64,000 bases of DNA, from NCBI RefSeq assembly GCF_900113305.1, contig NZ_FOOW01000003.1, positions 62,001-126,000 of the forward strand, read 5' to 3'. The notes below the pieces were generated by a model. That model saw nothing but the letters and a program-made list of their open reading frames with translations, made no database searches and was not told where the DNA came from. The stretch is from Prevotella sp. KH2C16. Lineage in GTDB: Bacteria > Bacteroidota > Bacteroidia > Bacteroidales > Bacteroidaceae. The position numbers were made by a program, and so were the translations under genes. The stretch's first letter is position 1; each line of letters starts with the position of its first letter. Below, piece after piece: positions 8,654 to 17,153 of the stretch.

Positions 8654-8661
8654 TAACTTTG
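8654..8661 (+). promoter_or_regulatory. Bacteroidetes -7 element for the T9SS type B gene
   Basis: TAACTTTG matches TAnnTTTG and ends 27 nt before the ATG at 8689. It supports the choice of 8689 over the further-upstream in-frame ATG at 8515, which would lie before the promoter. The -33 element is weak. Confidence 0.55.
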
Positions 8662-8688
8662 CATGAATATATTGAAAGAAAAATAGAA

Positions 8689-9396
8689 ATGAAACGAATA
8701 TTGGTTTTCTGGATCAGTCTCTTCGCCATAGGAAGCATTGCCGCACAAACCCCAGGCATAGCCCCCTCAGCGACCTTTACCGATTCGGAAGGCAATGAGA
8801 GCAGCGACAACAGATTCAGCGGTTCTGCACCTGTAACGGCCCGTTTCTCGGCAAACCCATCTGAGGTAGGAGACTATACTCCCCATTATGAGTGGAGATT
8901 CTATACAGAGGGAAAGGCTGACGCCCCCTATCTTGTCCGCTATGAGGAAAACACCAGCTACACTTTCACCCTGTCGGGAGTGCACTATGTGATCTGCTAT
9001 GCCACCTTCACGAAAGGAACTGACACCATATCCTTCACTCAGGAGTATTGGCAAAACACGGAACCGTTTCAAGTCTCCATTTCCGAAAGCAAGCTTGAAA
9101 TGCCGAATGCCTTCTCCCCCAACGGCGACGGAATCAATGATATATACAAGGCGAAAAACGGATATCAGAGTATTATCGAATTTCATGGCTATATCTTTAA
9201 CAGGTGGGGGCAGAAACTGTTTGAATGGACCGATATTAACGGCGGCTGGGATGGCAAGTATAAAGGAAAGGATGCGAAACAAGGAGTGTACTTCTGCCTG
9301 GTCAAAGCCAAGGGGGCTGACGGCCGTGAATTTCACATTAGACGAGATGTCAACCTACTCCGAGGATTCACCGAAGGAAGCACGACAAAATACTGA
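8689..9396 (+). CDS. T9SS type B sorting domain (CHU_C) protein, probably secreted
   Basis: The frame is open from 8515, but ATG 8689 gives a proper signal peptide (MKRILVFWISLFAIGSIAAQ) and lies just after a promoter. The 235-residue product has a PKD-like region of about 110 residues (PHYEWRF, GVHYVICYATF) and then a gliding-motility C-terminal (CHU_C) domain: MPNAFSPNGDGINDIY, FNRWGQKLFEW, GGWDGKYKGKDAKQGVYFC. This is the type B sorting signal for export by the type IX secretion system. Unlike most type B cargo, the protein is almost all sorting domain plus one Ig/PKD-like module, so its partner or cargo is unclear. A palindrome array follows the stop codon. Confidence 0.87.
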   Translation: MKRILVFWISLFAIGSIAAQTPGIAPSATFTDSEGNESSDNRFSGSAPVTARFSANPSEVGDYTPHYEWRFYTEGKADAPYLVRYEENTSYTFTLSGVHYVICYATFTKGTDTISFTQEYWQNTEPFQVSISESKLEMPNAFSPNGDGINDIYKAKNGYQSIIEFHGYIFNRWGQKLFEWTDINGGWDGKYKGKDAKQGVYFCLVKAKGADGREFHIRRDVNLLRGFTEGSTTKY

Positions 9397-9400
9397 ATTG

Positions 9401-9483
9401 TAAAAGGCGGCTTAAAGCCTTGCTTTTAGCCGTTAAAAGGAGAGTAAATAGCCGTTAGAAGGACGCTAAAAGACGGCCTTTTA
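9401..9483. repeat. Period-22 palindrome array, TAAAAG/CTTTTA type (locus B)
   Basis: Four 17-nt units start at 9401, 9423, 9445 and 9467 with 5-nt spacers CCTTG, GAGAG and GACGC. Unit 2 (CTTTTAGCCGTTAAAAG) and unit 4 (TAAAAGACGGCCTTTTA) have perfect 6-bp arms; units 1 and 3 (TAAAAGGCGGCTTAAAG, TAAATAGCCGTTAGAAG) are imperfect. The geometry is identical to the other arrays but the arm sequence is different. It lies between two plus-strand genes, 26 nt before the uvrA start. Confidence 0.82.
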
Positions 9484-9509
9484 CTTTTCCAGTTAAGACA
9501 AGAGGAAAA

Positions 9510-12356
9510 ATGGAAAGAGAAGACAAGAAGATAAATGTATGGGGAGCCCGTGTGCACAACCTTAAAAATGTAGATGTAGAAATTCCCCGCAACTCACTTA
9601 CCGTGATAACCGGCCTGTCGGGTTCCGGCAAGTCCTCGCTGGCTTTTGACACAATATTCGCCGAAGGGCAGCGGCGATATATAGAGACTTTCTCGGCTTA
9701 TGCCCGCAACTTCCTTGGCAATTTGGAGCGCCCGGATGTTGATAAAATCACGGGACTGAGTCCAGTCATCAGCATAGAGCAAAAGACTACGAACAAGAAT
9801 CCGCGCTCCACCGTGGGGACGACCACGGAGATCTATGACTATCTGCGCCTTCTCTATGCCCGTGCCGGAACGGCATACAGTTATCTGTCGGGTGAGAAAA
9901 TGGTGAAATATACCGAGGAAAAAGTCCTCGAAATGATTCTCAGCGAATATGCCGAAAAGGCAATCTATATTCTTGCACCGCTTGTCCGCCAGAGGAAAGG
10001 CCACTATCGCGAGCTCTTTGAGTCCATGCGCAGAAAGGGTTATCTCTATATCCGGGTGGATGGGGAAATCCTGGAAATCACCCGGGGGATGAAAGTTGAT
10101 CGCTACAAGAACCACAATATAGAGGTTGTAATCGATAAGCTTAAAGTTCAGGGAAAGGATGACGAGCGCCTGAAGAAGAGTGTACAGATAGCCATGAAGC
10201 AAGGCGACGGGGCTCTCATGATTATGGACAAGGACTCCGGCGAAATCAGGAATTTCTCAAAACGGCTGATGGATCCCGCTACGGGAATATCCTATGGCGA
10301 GCCCGCCCCTAACATATTCTCCTTTAATTCGCCGGAAGGGGCCTGCCCGTACTGCAAGGGACTGGGCTATGTAAATGAAATAGACCTTAAGAAAGTGATT
10401 CCCAACGATGGCCTTGGCATCTACGACGGAGCCATCACGCCATTAGGAAAATACAAGAACCAGATGATTTTCTGGCAGATAGACTCCATCCTCCATAAGT
10501 ATGAGTTGGACATCAAGACCCCTGTAAAGGACATTCCGAAAGACGCCATGGATGAAATCCTATATGGCTCGCTCGAGAATGTGAGAATCTCAAAAGACCT
10601 TATCAAAACCTCCAGCGACTATTTTGTTACTTTCGACGGTGTTGTAAAATATCTGCGCAATGTAATGGAAAGCGACGACTCCGCGTCAGGCCAGAAATGG
10701 GCAGAACAGTTTCTGGCCATGACAGAGTGTCCGGAATGCCATGGTAAAAGACTTAAGCGGGAGTCGCTTTCCTACAGGATATGGGATAAGAATATATCAG
10801 AAGTAGCCAATCTGGATATGAGCGACCTTAAGGACTGGCTCGACCATGTTGAGGAACACCTCGAAGTGCAGCAACGGAAAATCGCCGCGGAAATCGTGAA
10901 AGAACTTCGTTCCCGTGTCGACTTCCTCCTACAGGTCGGGCTGAATTATCTGGCACTCAACCGGCAGTCCGCCTCGCTTTCCGGAGGTGAGAGCCAGCGC
11001 ATCCGCCTTGCTACCCAAATCGGAAGCCAGCTCGTGAATGTGCTTTATATACTTGACGAGCCTTCCATAGGCTTACATCAACGAGACAATGAGCGGCTGA
11101 TAAATTCCCTGAAGGAACTCCGCGACATCGGCAACACCGTAATCGTTGTAGAACACGACGAAGACATGATGCGGGCGTCCGACTGGATAGTCGACATTGG
11201 CCCGAAAGCCGGCCGCAAAGGCGGGCAAGTCGTATTCCAGGGGAAGCCGGCTGACATGCTTGAGACCTCTACCATTACCGCTCAGTATCTCAATGGGGAG
11301 TTGAACATTGCTATTCCGTCGGAACGGAGAAAGGGGAACGGAAAGAGGATTGTACTTTATGGATGCAAAGGCAACAATCTCAAGAATGTCGATGTGGAGT
11401 TTCCACTTGGTAAGCTAATCGTAGTTACAGGAGTTTCCGGATCGGGAAAATCCACCTTGATCAACGAGACTCTCCAACCCATACTCTCCCATCATTTCTA
11501 TCGCTCGCTCAAAAAGCCGATGCCCTATAAATCTATAGAAGGTATCGAAAATATAGATAAGGTAGTGAATGTAGACCAAACCCCGATTGGACGCACTCCC
11601 CGGTCTAATCCGGCTACCTATACAGGAGTATTCTCAGACATCCGCAGCCTATATGTGAATCTCCCGGAGGCAAAGATTCGCGGATACAAGCCCGGCCGCT
11701 TCTCGTTTAATGTAAAAGGCGGAAGATGTGAGGCCTGTGGGGGAAACGGGTACAAGACAATAGAAATGAATTTCCTGCCTGATGTGATGGTACCTTGCGA
11801 AGTCTGCCACGGCAAGCGCTATAACCGGGAAACCCTTGAGGTCAGGTTCAAGGGAAAATCCATTGCCGATGTACTTGACATGACCATCAACCAGGCGGTA
11901 GAATTCTTTGAGAATGTACCCAATATCCTTCAGAAGATAAAAACCCTGCAAGATGTTGGCTTGGGATACATCAAACTCGGACAGTCGAGTACGACTCTTT
12001 CCGGCGGAGAGAGCCAGCGGGTGAAACTGGCTACCGAACTGGCAAAAAGAGATACTGGCAAAACGCTGTATATTCTTGACGAACCGACCACAGGACTTCA
12101 CTTTGAAGACATCCGCATCTTGATGGATGTCTTGCAGAAACTTGTAGACAGAGGCAATACCGTTGTCATCATAGAACACAATCTTGATGTGATAAAACTG
12201 GCAGATTATATCATTGACATGGGACCGGAAGGAGGGCGCGAAGGTGGCCGGATACTCAGCACAGGCACGCCTGAAGATGTTGCCAAAAGCAAAAAGGGAT
12301 ATACTCCGGAGTTTCTGAAGCGAGCCTTAAAAACAAGAGGACAGGCTCTTGTATAG
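9510..12356 (+). CDS. uvrA: UvrABC system protein A
   Basis: A 948-residue DNA-damage recognition ATPase of nucleotide excision repair, with the full duplicated ABC layout. Walker A motifs are GLSGSGKSS (about residue 35) and GVSGSGKST (about 645). ABC signatures are [17 protein letters not shown] and [17 protein letters not shown]. Walker B segments are [14 protein letters not shown] and [14 protein letters not shown]. Zinc-binding cysteines are seen in [10 protein letters not shown] with CPECHGKRL, and in [10 protein letters not shown] with [10 protein letters not shown]. Length is normal. The product acts as a dimer with UvrB in the cytoplasm. uvrA here is not next to uvrB. The start ATG follows a short spacer after the palindrome array. 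Confidence 0.98.
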   Translation: MEREDKKINVWGARVHNLKNVDVEIPRNSLTVITGLSGSGKSSLAFDTIFAEGQRRYIETFSAYARNFLGNLERPDVDKITGLSPVISIEQKTTNKNPRSTVGTTTEIYDYLRLLYARAGTAYSYLSGEKMVKYTEEKVLEMILSEYAEKAIYILAPLVRQRKGHYRELFESMRRKGYLYIRVDGEILEITRGMKVDRYKNHNIEVVIDKLKVQGKDDERLKKSVQIAMKQGDGALMIMDKDSGEIRNFSKRLMDPATGISYGEPAPNIFSFNSPEGACPYCKGLGYVNEIDLKKVIPNDGLGIYDGAITPLGKYKNQMIFWQIDSILHKYELDIKTPVKDIPKDAMDEILYGSLENVRISKDLIKTSSDYFVTFDGVVKYLRNVMESDDSASGQKWAEQFLAMTECPECHGKRLKRESLSYRIWDKNISEVANLDMSDLKDWLDHVEEHLEVQQRKIAAEIVKELRSRVDFLLQVGLNYLALNRQSASLSGGESQRIRLATQIGSQLVNVLYILDEPSIGLHQRDNERLINSLKELRDIGNTVIVVEHDEDMMRASDWIVDIGPKAGRKGGQVVFQGKPADMLETSTITAQYLNGELNIAIPSERRKGNGKRIVLYGCKGNNLKNVDVEFPLGKLIVVTGVSGSGKSTLINETLQPILSHHFYRSLKKPMPYKSIEGIENIDKVVNVDQTPIGRTPRSNPATYTGVFSDIRSLYVNLPEAKIRGYKPGRFSFNVKGGRCEACGGNGYKTIEMNFLPDVMVPCEVCHGKRYNRETLEVRFKGKSIADVLDMTINQAVEFFENVPNILQKIKTLQDVGLGYIKLGQSSTTLSGGESQRVKLATELAKRDTGKTLYILDEPTTGLHFEDIRILMDVLQKLVDRGNTVVIIEHNLDVIKLADYIIDMGPEGGREGGRILSTGTPEDVAKSKKGYTPEFLKRALKTRGQALV

Positions 12357-12363
12357 GGGCATA

Positions 12364-13014
12364 TCAAAGCAATTCAACCTTGCCGCCTATCCTTGCCTCA
12401 AAATAAGGAGGCTCATCCCGAAGGGAGATGTCTTCATAAATGAAGTCCGCAACCACCGTATCTTTCCCGTCTGGTATGATCAACCCCATTTTTCCGTTCT
12501 TTTCCGCTATAATCGGAAACAACTGGAGGTCGTCAACATATACATAGGGAGTCCGAAGAAAGTCGTAAAGGGCATGTACAAGAATGTTTCCCTCATGGTC
12601 TTTCATGCCAAATTTGCCGTTTTCTTCATATATCTCATGATACCGAATATACTTGTCTTTAATACGCCCGAGATAGTAAACCATGCGCTTCTTATCGTTA
12701 ATAAGTGCTAACATATAGCTGAAGGTATCGCAATAATTGGCAATGGCTCTGGCAAGCACGATTTTAAAATCCAGTCCATCAAGCACTTTGCGATTAAGGT
12801 CTATATATAAAGCGATGGCACGCTCTTTCTCTGGCAGCGACAAGTCTTTGAGACGCTCCTCGAAGCGCTCCATGATAAGCTTTGAGCCCGACATACCTTT
12901 AATATAGCGATGGATTTGCCGGCTCATCTCCTTACATACGAATTTATCGATTTGCACTTCCTCTATCGGATCCGCAAACTCCTTGTCAAAGTTCTCCTGA
13001 GTAATCATAGGCAT
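12364..13014 (-). CDS. Hypothetical protein with WG-like repeats
   Basis: A 216-residue protein with no signal peptide. The first about 130 residues are helical and charged. The C-terminal part holds two WG-like units (NGKFGMKDHEGNILV, KNGKMGLIIPDGKDTVV with following FIYEDISL), a motif of about 25 residues found in many Bacteroidetes proteins of unknown role. Its end lies 8 nt from the uvrA stop (convergent). A full two-element promoter just upstream indicates that it can be transcribed separately from the HU genes. An alternative ATG is at 13008. No function can be assigned. Confidence 0.6.
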   Translation of the reverse strand: MPMITQENFDKEFADPIEEVQIDKFVCKEMSRQIHRYIKGMSGSKLIMERFEERLKDLSLPEKERAIALYIDLNRKVLDGLDFKIVLARAIANYCDTFSYMLALINDKKRMVYYLGRIKDKYIRYHEIYEENGKFGMKDHEGNILVHALYDFLRTPYVYVDDLQLFPIIAEKNGKMGLIIPDGKDTVVADFIYEDISLRDEPPYFEARIGGKVELL

Positions 13015-13027
13015 CCTCCATTTGCCT

Positions 13028-13059
13028 CAAAGGTAAGGCTTTTCCAAGAACTGACCAAA
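13028..13059 (-). promoter_or_regulatory. Two-element Bacteroidetes promoter for the WG-like gene
   Basis: On minus, TTTG at 13059-13056, a spacer of exactly 20 nt, then TACCTTTG at 13035-13028. Both match the -33/-7 consensus. The start codon at 13014 is only 13 nt beyond the -7 box, so the 5' leader would be very short. The -33 box touches the stop codon of the upstream HU/LysM gene. Confidence 0.75.
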
Positions 13060-14394
13060 TTATTTCTTCTTTATTTTCAGTTTGGGTATCTTTATTTTCT
13101 CTCCTTCTTTTAATTCCTTAGCACCACCATTCACGGCCTCGACATAGCATTCCATTCCCGGGCCAAGATAGTTTCTACTGATTGACTTCAAGGTCTGACC
13201 CCTGCGAACAGTAACTATCTGGTCGATCCCTATAATATTATAGGCACCCGTACGAACGCGCGGATCTTGATTGTATTGGGAAGTCCCCAAAGCATCTTCC
13301 TTCTCCCCAACAGGTTTTAAGGAGTTTTTTTGATTCTTTGCTGCAGTATTCTTGACTACCGCAGGCTTCTTTGCGGATGCGGTACTTGCTACAGGGGGCT
13401 GGGATACAGACTGGTGAGAGGCCTGCACTTCCTTAGACTGACTCGTTGGAGCAGCAGACTCTAACTGTTTTTTCTCCCTTTCAGCTGTCCAAGCGGAGCC
13501 ATGGGGCTTTACAGAGTTCAAATGTATTTGGGTCAGCAAATGCTCTATTCGATTGTCTCGCTGCTTCAATTGATTAGATACATAGAAAGAAGCACCGATA
13601 AACAACAATAACAGGACAGCCGCCGCAATGCCAAAGATATTTGTAAGATGCTTAAACTGCGAGACCTGTTCTCTAAGCAATTCATTCGCAGATGAGAGCA
13701 CTTTGTTCTCGGCATTCACCCGATCTTCAGTCCACCTTTCATAGATTTTGGATTCTGGCTCTTGTGGCTCCATTTGCTCTTCGGCATCGTTAGTATCGGC
13801 AAAATCTAATAGCGGAGTAGCCAGAGCTCTTTCTTCCATGCCCTCCCTATTCTCTTCCAAGACGGGATCTGCCGTTGGACTTACAGTAGCAGCTGGCGAA
13901 ACATCTTTTTCTACTTGCCCATCAGGAGTATCATCTGGTTCTGATTCTATAATAGTGCTTTCTTTTTCTGCATTGACAGGTAAATTGTCTATCGTTATGA
14001 TCTCATCGTCCACTTCATCTACAGAGTCTATTATTCCCGCATCAGCTTCATCCAAATCAGACAAGTCGACCTTATCGTCTAATACGATCGTCTCGAATGA
14101 GGCAAAAGGCCTGTTCACCAGGTCTCGCATTACTGCATCCGGGGTATAAGAAATCTTCTCGCGGCCTGCAATCTCTATTGGCTCTCCCGTATTCACATCT
14201 ACACTCTTGCGGGCACTTACGCTCTGAACCTTAAATGTTCCCAGTCCCTTAATCTTCACGAGCTTCTCATAGCGGAGCCCGTCATTAAGAACCTCCAACA
14301 TCAGAGAGAGAAACCGATCTGCCGCATCTTGACTCAAACTATGCCGCTGTGCAAGGACTGCAGCCAAGTCTTTTAATCCAACCTTACTCATCAC
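13060..14394 (-). CDS. HU-like DNA-binding domain + transmembrane helix + LysM-like domain
   Basis: A 444-residue protein with an unusual order of parts. Residues about 1-95 are an HU/IHF-type domain (LMLEVLNDGL, VKIKGLGTFKVQ, with the arm region and FxSF-like end). Residues about 100-235 form a very acidic, low-complexity linker. One strong transmembrane helix spans about 252-272 (FGIAAAVLLLLFIGASF). A coiled or disordered Ser/Ala/Lys-rich stretch follows, and a LysM-like domain ends the protein at about 391-438 (IVTVRRGQTLKSISRNYLG, KELKEGEKIKIPKL). If HU faces the cytoplasm, LysM faces the periplasm, so the protein could link the nucleoid to peptidoglycan (inference). Its start overlaps the upstream small HU gene by 11 nt. 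Confidence 0.85.
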   Translation of the reverse strand: MMSKVGLKDLAAVLAQRHSLSQDAADRFLSLMLEVLNDGLRYEKLVKIKGLGTFKVQSVSARKSVDVNTGEPIEIAGREKISYTPDAVMRDLVNRPFASFETIVLDDKVDLSDLDEADAGIIDSVDEVDDEIITIDNLPVNAEKESTIIESEPDDTPDGQVEKDVSPAATVSPTADPVLEENREGMEERALATPLLDFADTNDAEEQMEPQEPESKIYERWTEDRVNAENKVLSSANELLREQVSQFKHLTNIFGIAAAVLLLLFIGASFYVSNQLKQRDNRIEHLLTQIHLNSVKPHGSAWTAEREKKQLESAAPTSQSKEVQASHQSVSQPPVASTASAKKPAVVKNTAAKNQKNSLKPVGEKEDALGTSQYNQDPRVRTGAYNIIGIDQIVTVRRGQTLKSISRNYLGPGMECYVEAVNGGAKELKEGEKIKIPKLKIKKK

Positions 14395-14677
14395 TCCCCC
14401 CCTTTTGTTTCAGTTTATCCTTAATATAAGTATTCGGCTTGAAATTCAGCACTAACTTTGGGGGCACGAGCATCCGTTTGCCTGTTGAAGGATTGACAAC
14501 TATCCTCTCAAGACGCTTCCTTACCTCAAATGTTCCAAATTGTGAAAATGACACAGAATTGCCTTCGTCAAAATTTCTCCCCATCTCATCGATAATCGTT
14601 GAAATCAGTTTCTGCGTATCTGCCTGCGTATAACCGCTTCTCTGAGACAAGTCGGCTATAAATTCCTTATTGTTCAT
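14384..14677 (-). CDS. HU family DNA-binding protein
   Basis: A 97-residue HU/IHF-type protein. Helices 1-2 (NKEFIADLSQRSGYTQADTQ), the turn VSFSQFGTFEVRKR and the DNA-contacting arm (NPSTGKRMLVPPK, with the conserved Pro) are all visible. It starts by overlapping the end of rimO by 4 nt and itself overlaps the long HU/LysM gene by 11 nt, so the three are translationally coupled. It may form heterodimers with the HU domain of its neighbour, which would bring DNA to the membrane; this is inference from operon pairing. Confidence 0.93.
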   Translation of the reverse strand: MNNKEFIADLSQRSGYTQADTQKLISTIIDEMGRNFDEGNSVSFSQFGTFEVRKRLERIVVNPSTGKRMLVPPKLVLNFKPNTYIKDKLKQKGGSDE

Positions 14678-15987
14678 ACTACTTCTCCATATAAGTCGAA
14701 CTCTTCCGAATCCGTTATTTTTATATTATAAAATGAACCCACACGAAGGGTGCGTGTCGCAGGAATAAGCACCTCTGGGTCGACATCAGGCGAGCAAAAC
14801 TCCGTACGCCCGATATAATAGTCATCTTCCTTGCGATCGATAATCACTTTCATGATTTTGCCGACTTTAGCAGCTTCTATTTCTGAACTTATTTCCTGCT
14901 GAAGTGCCATCAATCGGTCAAGGCGTTCTTGCTTGATATATTGCGGTACATCATCCGGGTAATGCTGCTGACTGTAGGTCCCTTCTTCCTCTGAGTAAGC
15001 AAAAGCCCCCATCCGCTCAAACCGCTCATGCCTAATGAAATCCATCAATTCATTAAAGTCTTCATCTGTTTCTCCGGGAAAGCCAACCATCAAGGTCGTC
15101 CGCAGATGGATTCCTGGAACCTTCTCGCGAATTTTGGCTATCAAATCAAGCGTTTCCCGTTTGCTGACATGGCGCCGCATACGCTTAAGCATGTGGTCGC
15201 TTATATGCTGCAAAGCTATATCCAAATATTTGCAGATATTGTCATGACGAGCCATTACATCAAGTAATTCTATTGGGAACTGGTTTGGATAGGCATAGTG
15301 CAATCTAACCCATTTCACTCCTTGGATATTAGATATTTCTTCAATGAGTTCTGCTATATGAGGCTTTCCGTCAAAATCCATCCCATAATAGGTAAGTTCC
15401 TGCTCTATCACCTGGAATTCCTTTACCCCATTGGCTACCTGTTCACGGACTTCGGCCAAGATTTCTTCTTTTGGGCGGGATATATGTCTCCCTGTTATCA
15501 ACGGAATTGCACAATAGGCACAATGGCGGTCGCACCCTTCGGCAATTTTCAAATAAGCATAATGGCGAGGTGTAAAGCGGGCATGTGCGGCGAACCGCTT
15601 TTTTCGGTCATCGATGAAACTGCTCTTAGCATCAGGAATATCTTCAAGGAGATCTTTAAAATTGAACTTGCCATAATACTTGTCCACTTCAGGAATTTCA
15701 TTCTCAAGTTCTTCCTTATAGCGCTGCGACAAGCATCCCATCACATAAAGACGGCTTAGCTGGCCTTTTTCTTTTCGTCTAACAAATTCAAGAATCGTAT
15801 TGATACTCTCTTCTTTAGCAGCCTCTATAAAGCCACAGGTGTTTATGACCGCAATCTCACCTTCTGGGTGCTGAGAGTCCGGGATACAACGGTAGCCTTT
15901 TTCTTCAAATCGCTTTGCAAGCCGCTCTGAATCGACCAGATTTTTAGAGCATCCCATTGTAATGATATCTATTTGATTCTTTCTCAT
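14674..15987 (-). CDS. rimO: Ribosomal protein uS12 methylthiotransferase
   Basis: A 437-residue radical-SAM methylthiotransferase that modifies the conserved aspartate of ribosomal protein S12. The N-terminal domain has its three cluster cysteines (TMGCSKN, NTCGF, MGCLSQR). The radical-SAM motif is EGCDRHCAYCAIP. The C-terminal TRAM domain ends the protein. The S-N-L-V-D pattern after the first Cys and the whole layout favour RimO over MiaB. It begins 20 nt downstream of the ftsY stop and is followed by the HU pair, an arrangement I believe recurs in Bacteroidales. Confidence 0.95.
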   Translation of the reverse strand: MRKNQIDIITMGCSKNLVDSERLAKRFEEKGYRCIPDSQHPEGEIAVINTCGFIEAAKEESINTILEFVRRKEKGQLSRLYVMGCLSQRYKEELENEIPEVDKYYGKFNFKDLLEDIPDAKSSFIDDRKKRFAAHARFTPRHYAYLKIAEGCDRHCAYCAIPLITGRHISRPKEEILAEVREQVANGVKEFQVIEQELTYYGMDFDGKPHIAELIEEISNIQGVKWVRLHYAYPNQFPIELLDVMARHDNICKYLDIALQHISDHMLKRMRRHVSKRETLDLIAKIREKVPGIHLRTTLMVGFPGETDEDFNELMDFIRHERFERMGAFAYSEEEGTYSQQHYPDDVPQYIKQERLDRLMALQQEISSEIEAAKVGKIMKVIIDRKEDDYYIGRTEFCSPDVDPEVLIPATRTLRVGSFYNIKITDSEEFDLYGEVV

Positions 15988-16007
15988 TTCACTAAAAATG
16001 ATTAGAA

Positions 16008-16964
16008 CTATTTATTGCTAAAAAGAGAGTCTACAAACTCGCGACGATTAAAGAGCTGTAAATCTTCTATCTGCTCTCCGAGTCCTATATATTTCACGGG
16101 CACCTTCAACTGGTCGCTGATACCGATTACCACACCTCCTTTTGCAGTCCCGTCAAGCTTTGTAATGGCAAGTGATGTTATCTGCGTAACGGCGGAAAAC
16201 TGCTTGGCCTGTTCAAATGCGTTTTGCCCAGTTGATCCGTCAAGCACCAGCATTACCTCATCAGGCGCTTCAGGAAGAACTTTTTTCATTACTTCTTTTA
16301 TTTTCTTCAGCTCATTCATCAACCCGACCTTATTATGTAAGCGCCCAGCCGTATCAATGAGCACTATGTCTGCATTATTAGCCTTGGCACTTTGCAGTGT
16401 GTCAAAAGCAACAGAAGCCGGATCGGCACCCATCTGCTGTTTGATTACGGGAACCCCCGCTCGTTCTCCCCATATGGATATCTGCTCTACGGCAGCGGCA
16501 CGAAAGGTATCTGCAGCACCCAAATAGACTTTTTTGCCAGCGCTCTTAAATTGATAGGCTAGCTTTCCTATGGTCGTAGTCTTTCCCACTCCATTTACCC
16601 CCACTACGAGAATCACATAGGGTTTATGATCTGTAGGAAGATCCCAGTTATCGTTATCTTCTGTATTGTTTTCTGCTAATAAAAAAGCTATTTCCTCCCG
16701 CAGTATGCTATTCAATTCACTTGTAGATACATATTTATCACGAGCGACACGCTCCTCTATGCGCTCAATAATCTTGATGGTAGTCTCTACCCCTACATCA
16801 GAAGTAATAAGAATTTCTTCTAAGTCATCCAAGACCTCGTCATCTACCTTTGACTTTCCTGCAACTGCACGGGAAATCTTATCAAAAACACTTTGCTTGG
16901 TTTTTTCCAAGCCATGGTCAAGAGTCTCCTTTTTCTTAGAATTAAATAATCCAAAAATCCCCAT
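16008..16964 (-). CDS. ftsY: Signal recognition particle receptor
   Basis: A 318-residue SRP-receptor GTPase with an NG domain and only a short N-terminal extension (MGIFGLFNSKKKE), as in many non-proteobacterial forms; the long acidic A domain of E. coli is missing. GTPase motifs visible: GVNGVGKTTTIGKL (P-loop), the insertion-box motif GAADTFRAAAVEQ, DTAGRL and TKLDGTAKGG. It docks ribosome-SRP complexes at the inner membrane. First gene of the ftsY-rimO-HU-HU/LysM run on minus. Confidence 0.96.
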   Translation of the reverse strand: MGIFGLFNSKKKETLDHGLEKTKQSVFDKISRAVAGKSKVDDEVLDDLEEILITSDVGVETTIKIIERIEERVARDKYVSTSELNSILREEIAFLLAENNTEDNDNWDLPTDHKPYVILVVGVNGVGKTTTIGKLAYQFKSAGKKVYLGAADTFRAAAVEQISIWGERAGVPVIKQQMGADPASVAFDTLQSAKANNADIVLIDTAGRLHNKVGLMNELKKIKEVMKKVLPEAPDEVMLVLDGSTGQNAFEQAKQFSAVTQITSLAITKLDGTAKGGVVIGISDQLKVPVKYIGLGEQIEDLQLFNRREFVDSLFSNK

Positions 16965-16981
16965 ACCTATTTTGTTTTTGG

Positions 16982-16989
16982 CAAAGATA
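16982..16989 (-). promoter_or_regulatory. -7 element upstream of ftsY
   Basis: Reads TATCTTTG on minus, 17 nt before the ftsY ATG. I see no TTTG at the correct distance, so only half of the consensus is supported. Confidence 0.5.
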
Positions 16990-17101
16990 TAAAAAAAAAA
17001 TGAGAAAGTATCGATGAAATGGGCAAAAAACAGAAAACTATATTATTGTATGGATTTGATGGACAAACACATGGGACGACATGTTTAAATCTGCCACTGA
17101 A

Positions 17102-17133
17102 TTTGGAAGTATCGAAAAATATAATTATCTTTG
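17102..17133 (+). promoter_or_regulatory. Two-element Bacteroidetes promoter for the GH3 gene
   Basis: TTTG at 17102-17105, a 20-nt spacer, and TATCTTTG at 17126-17133. This is a full match to the Bacteroidetes vegetative consensus. It places the transcription start near 17140 and so selects ATG 17154 as the start. Confidence 0.8.
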
Positions 17134-17153
17134 TACCCTTAATAATTTATAAT

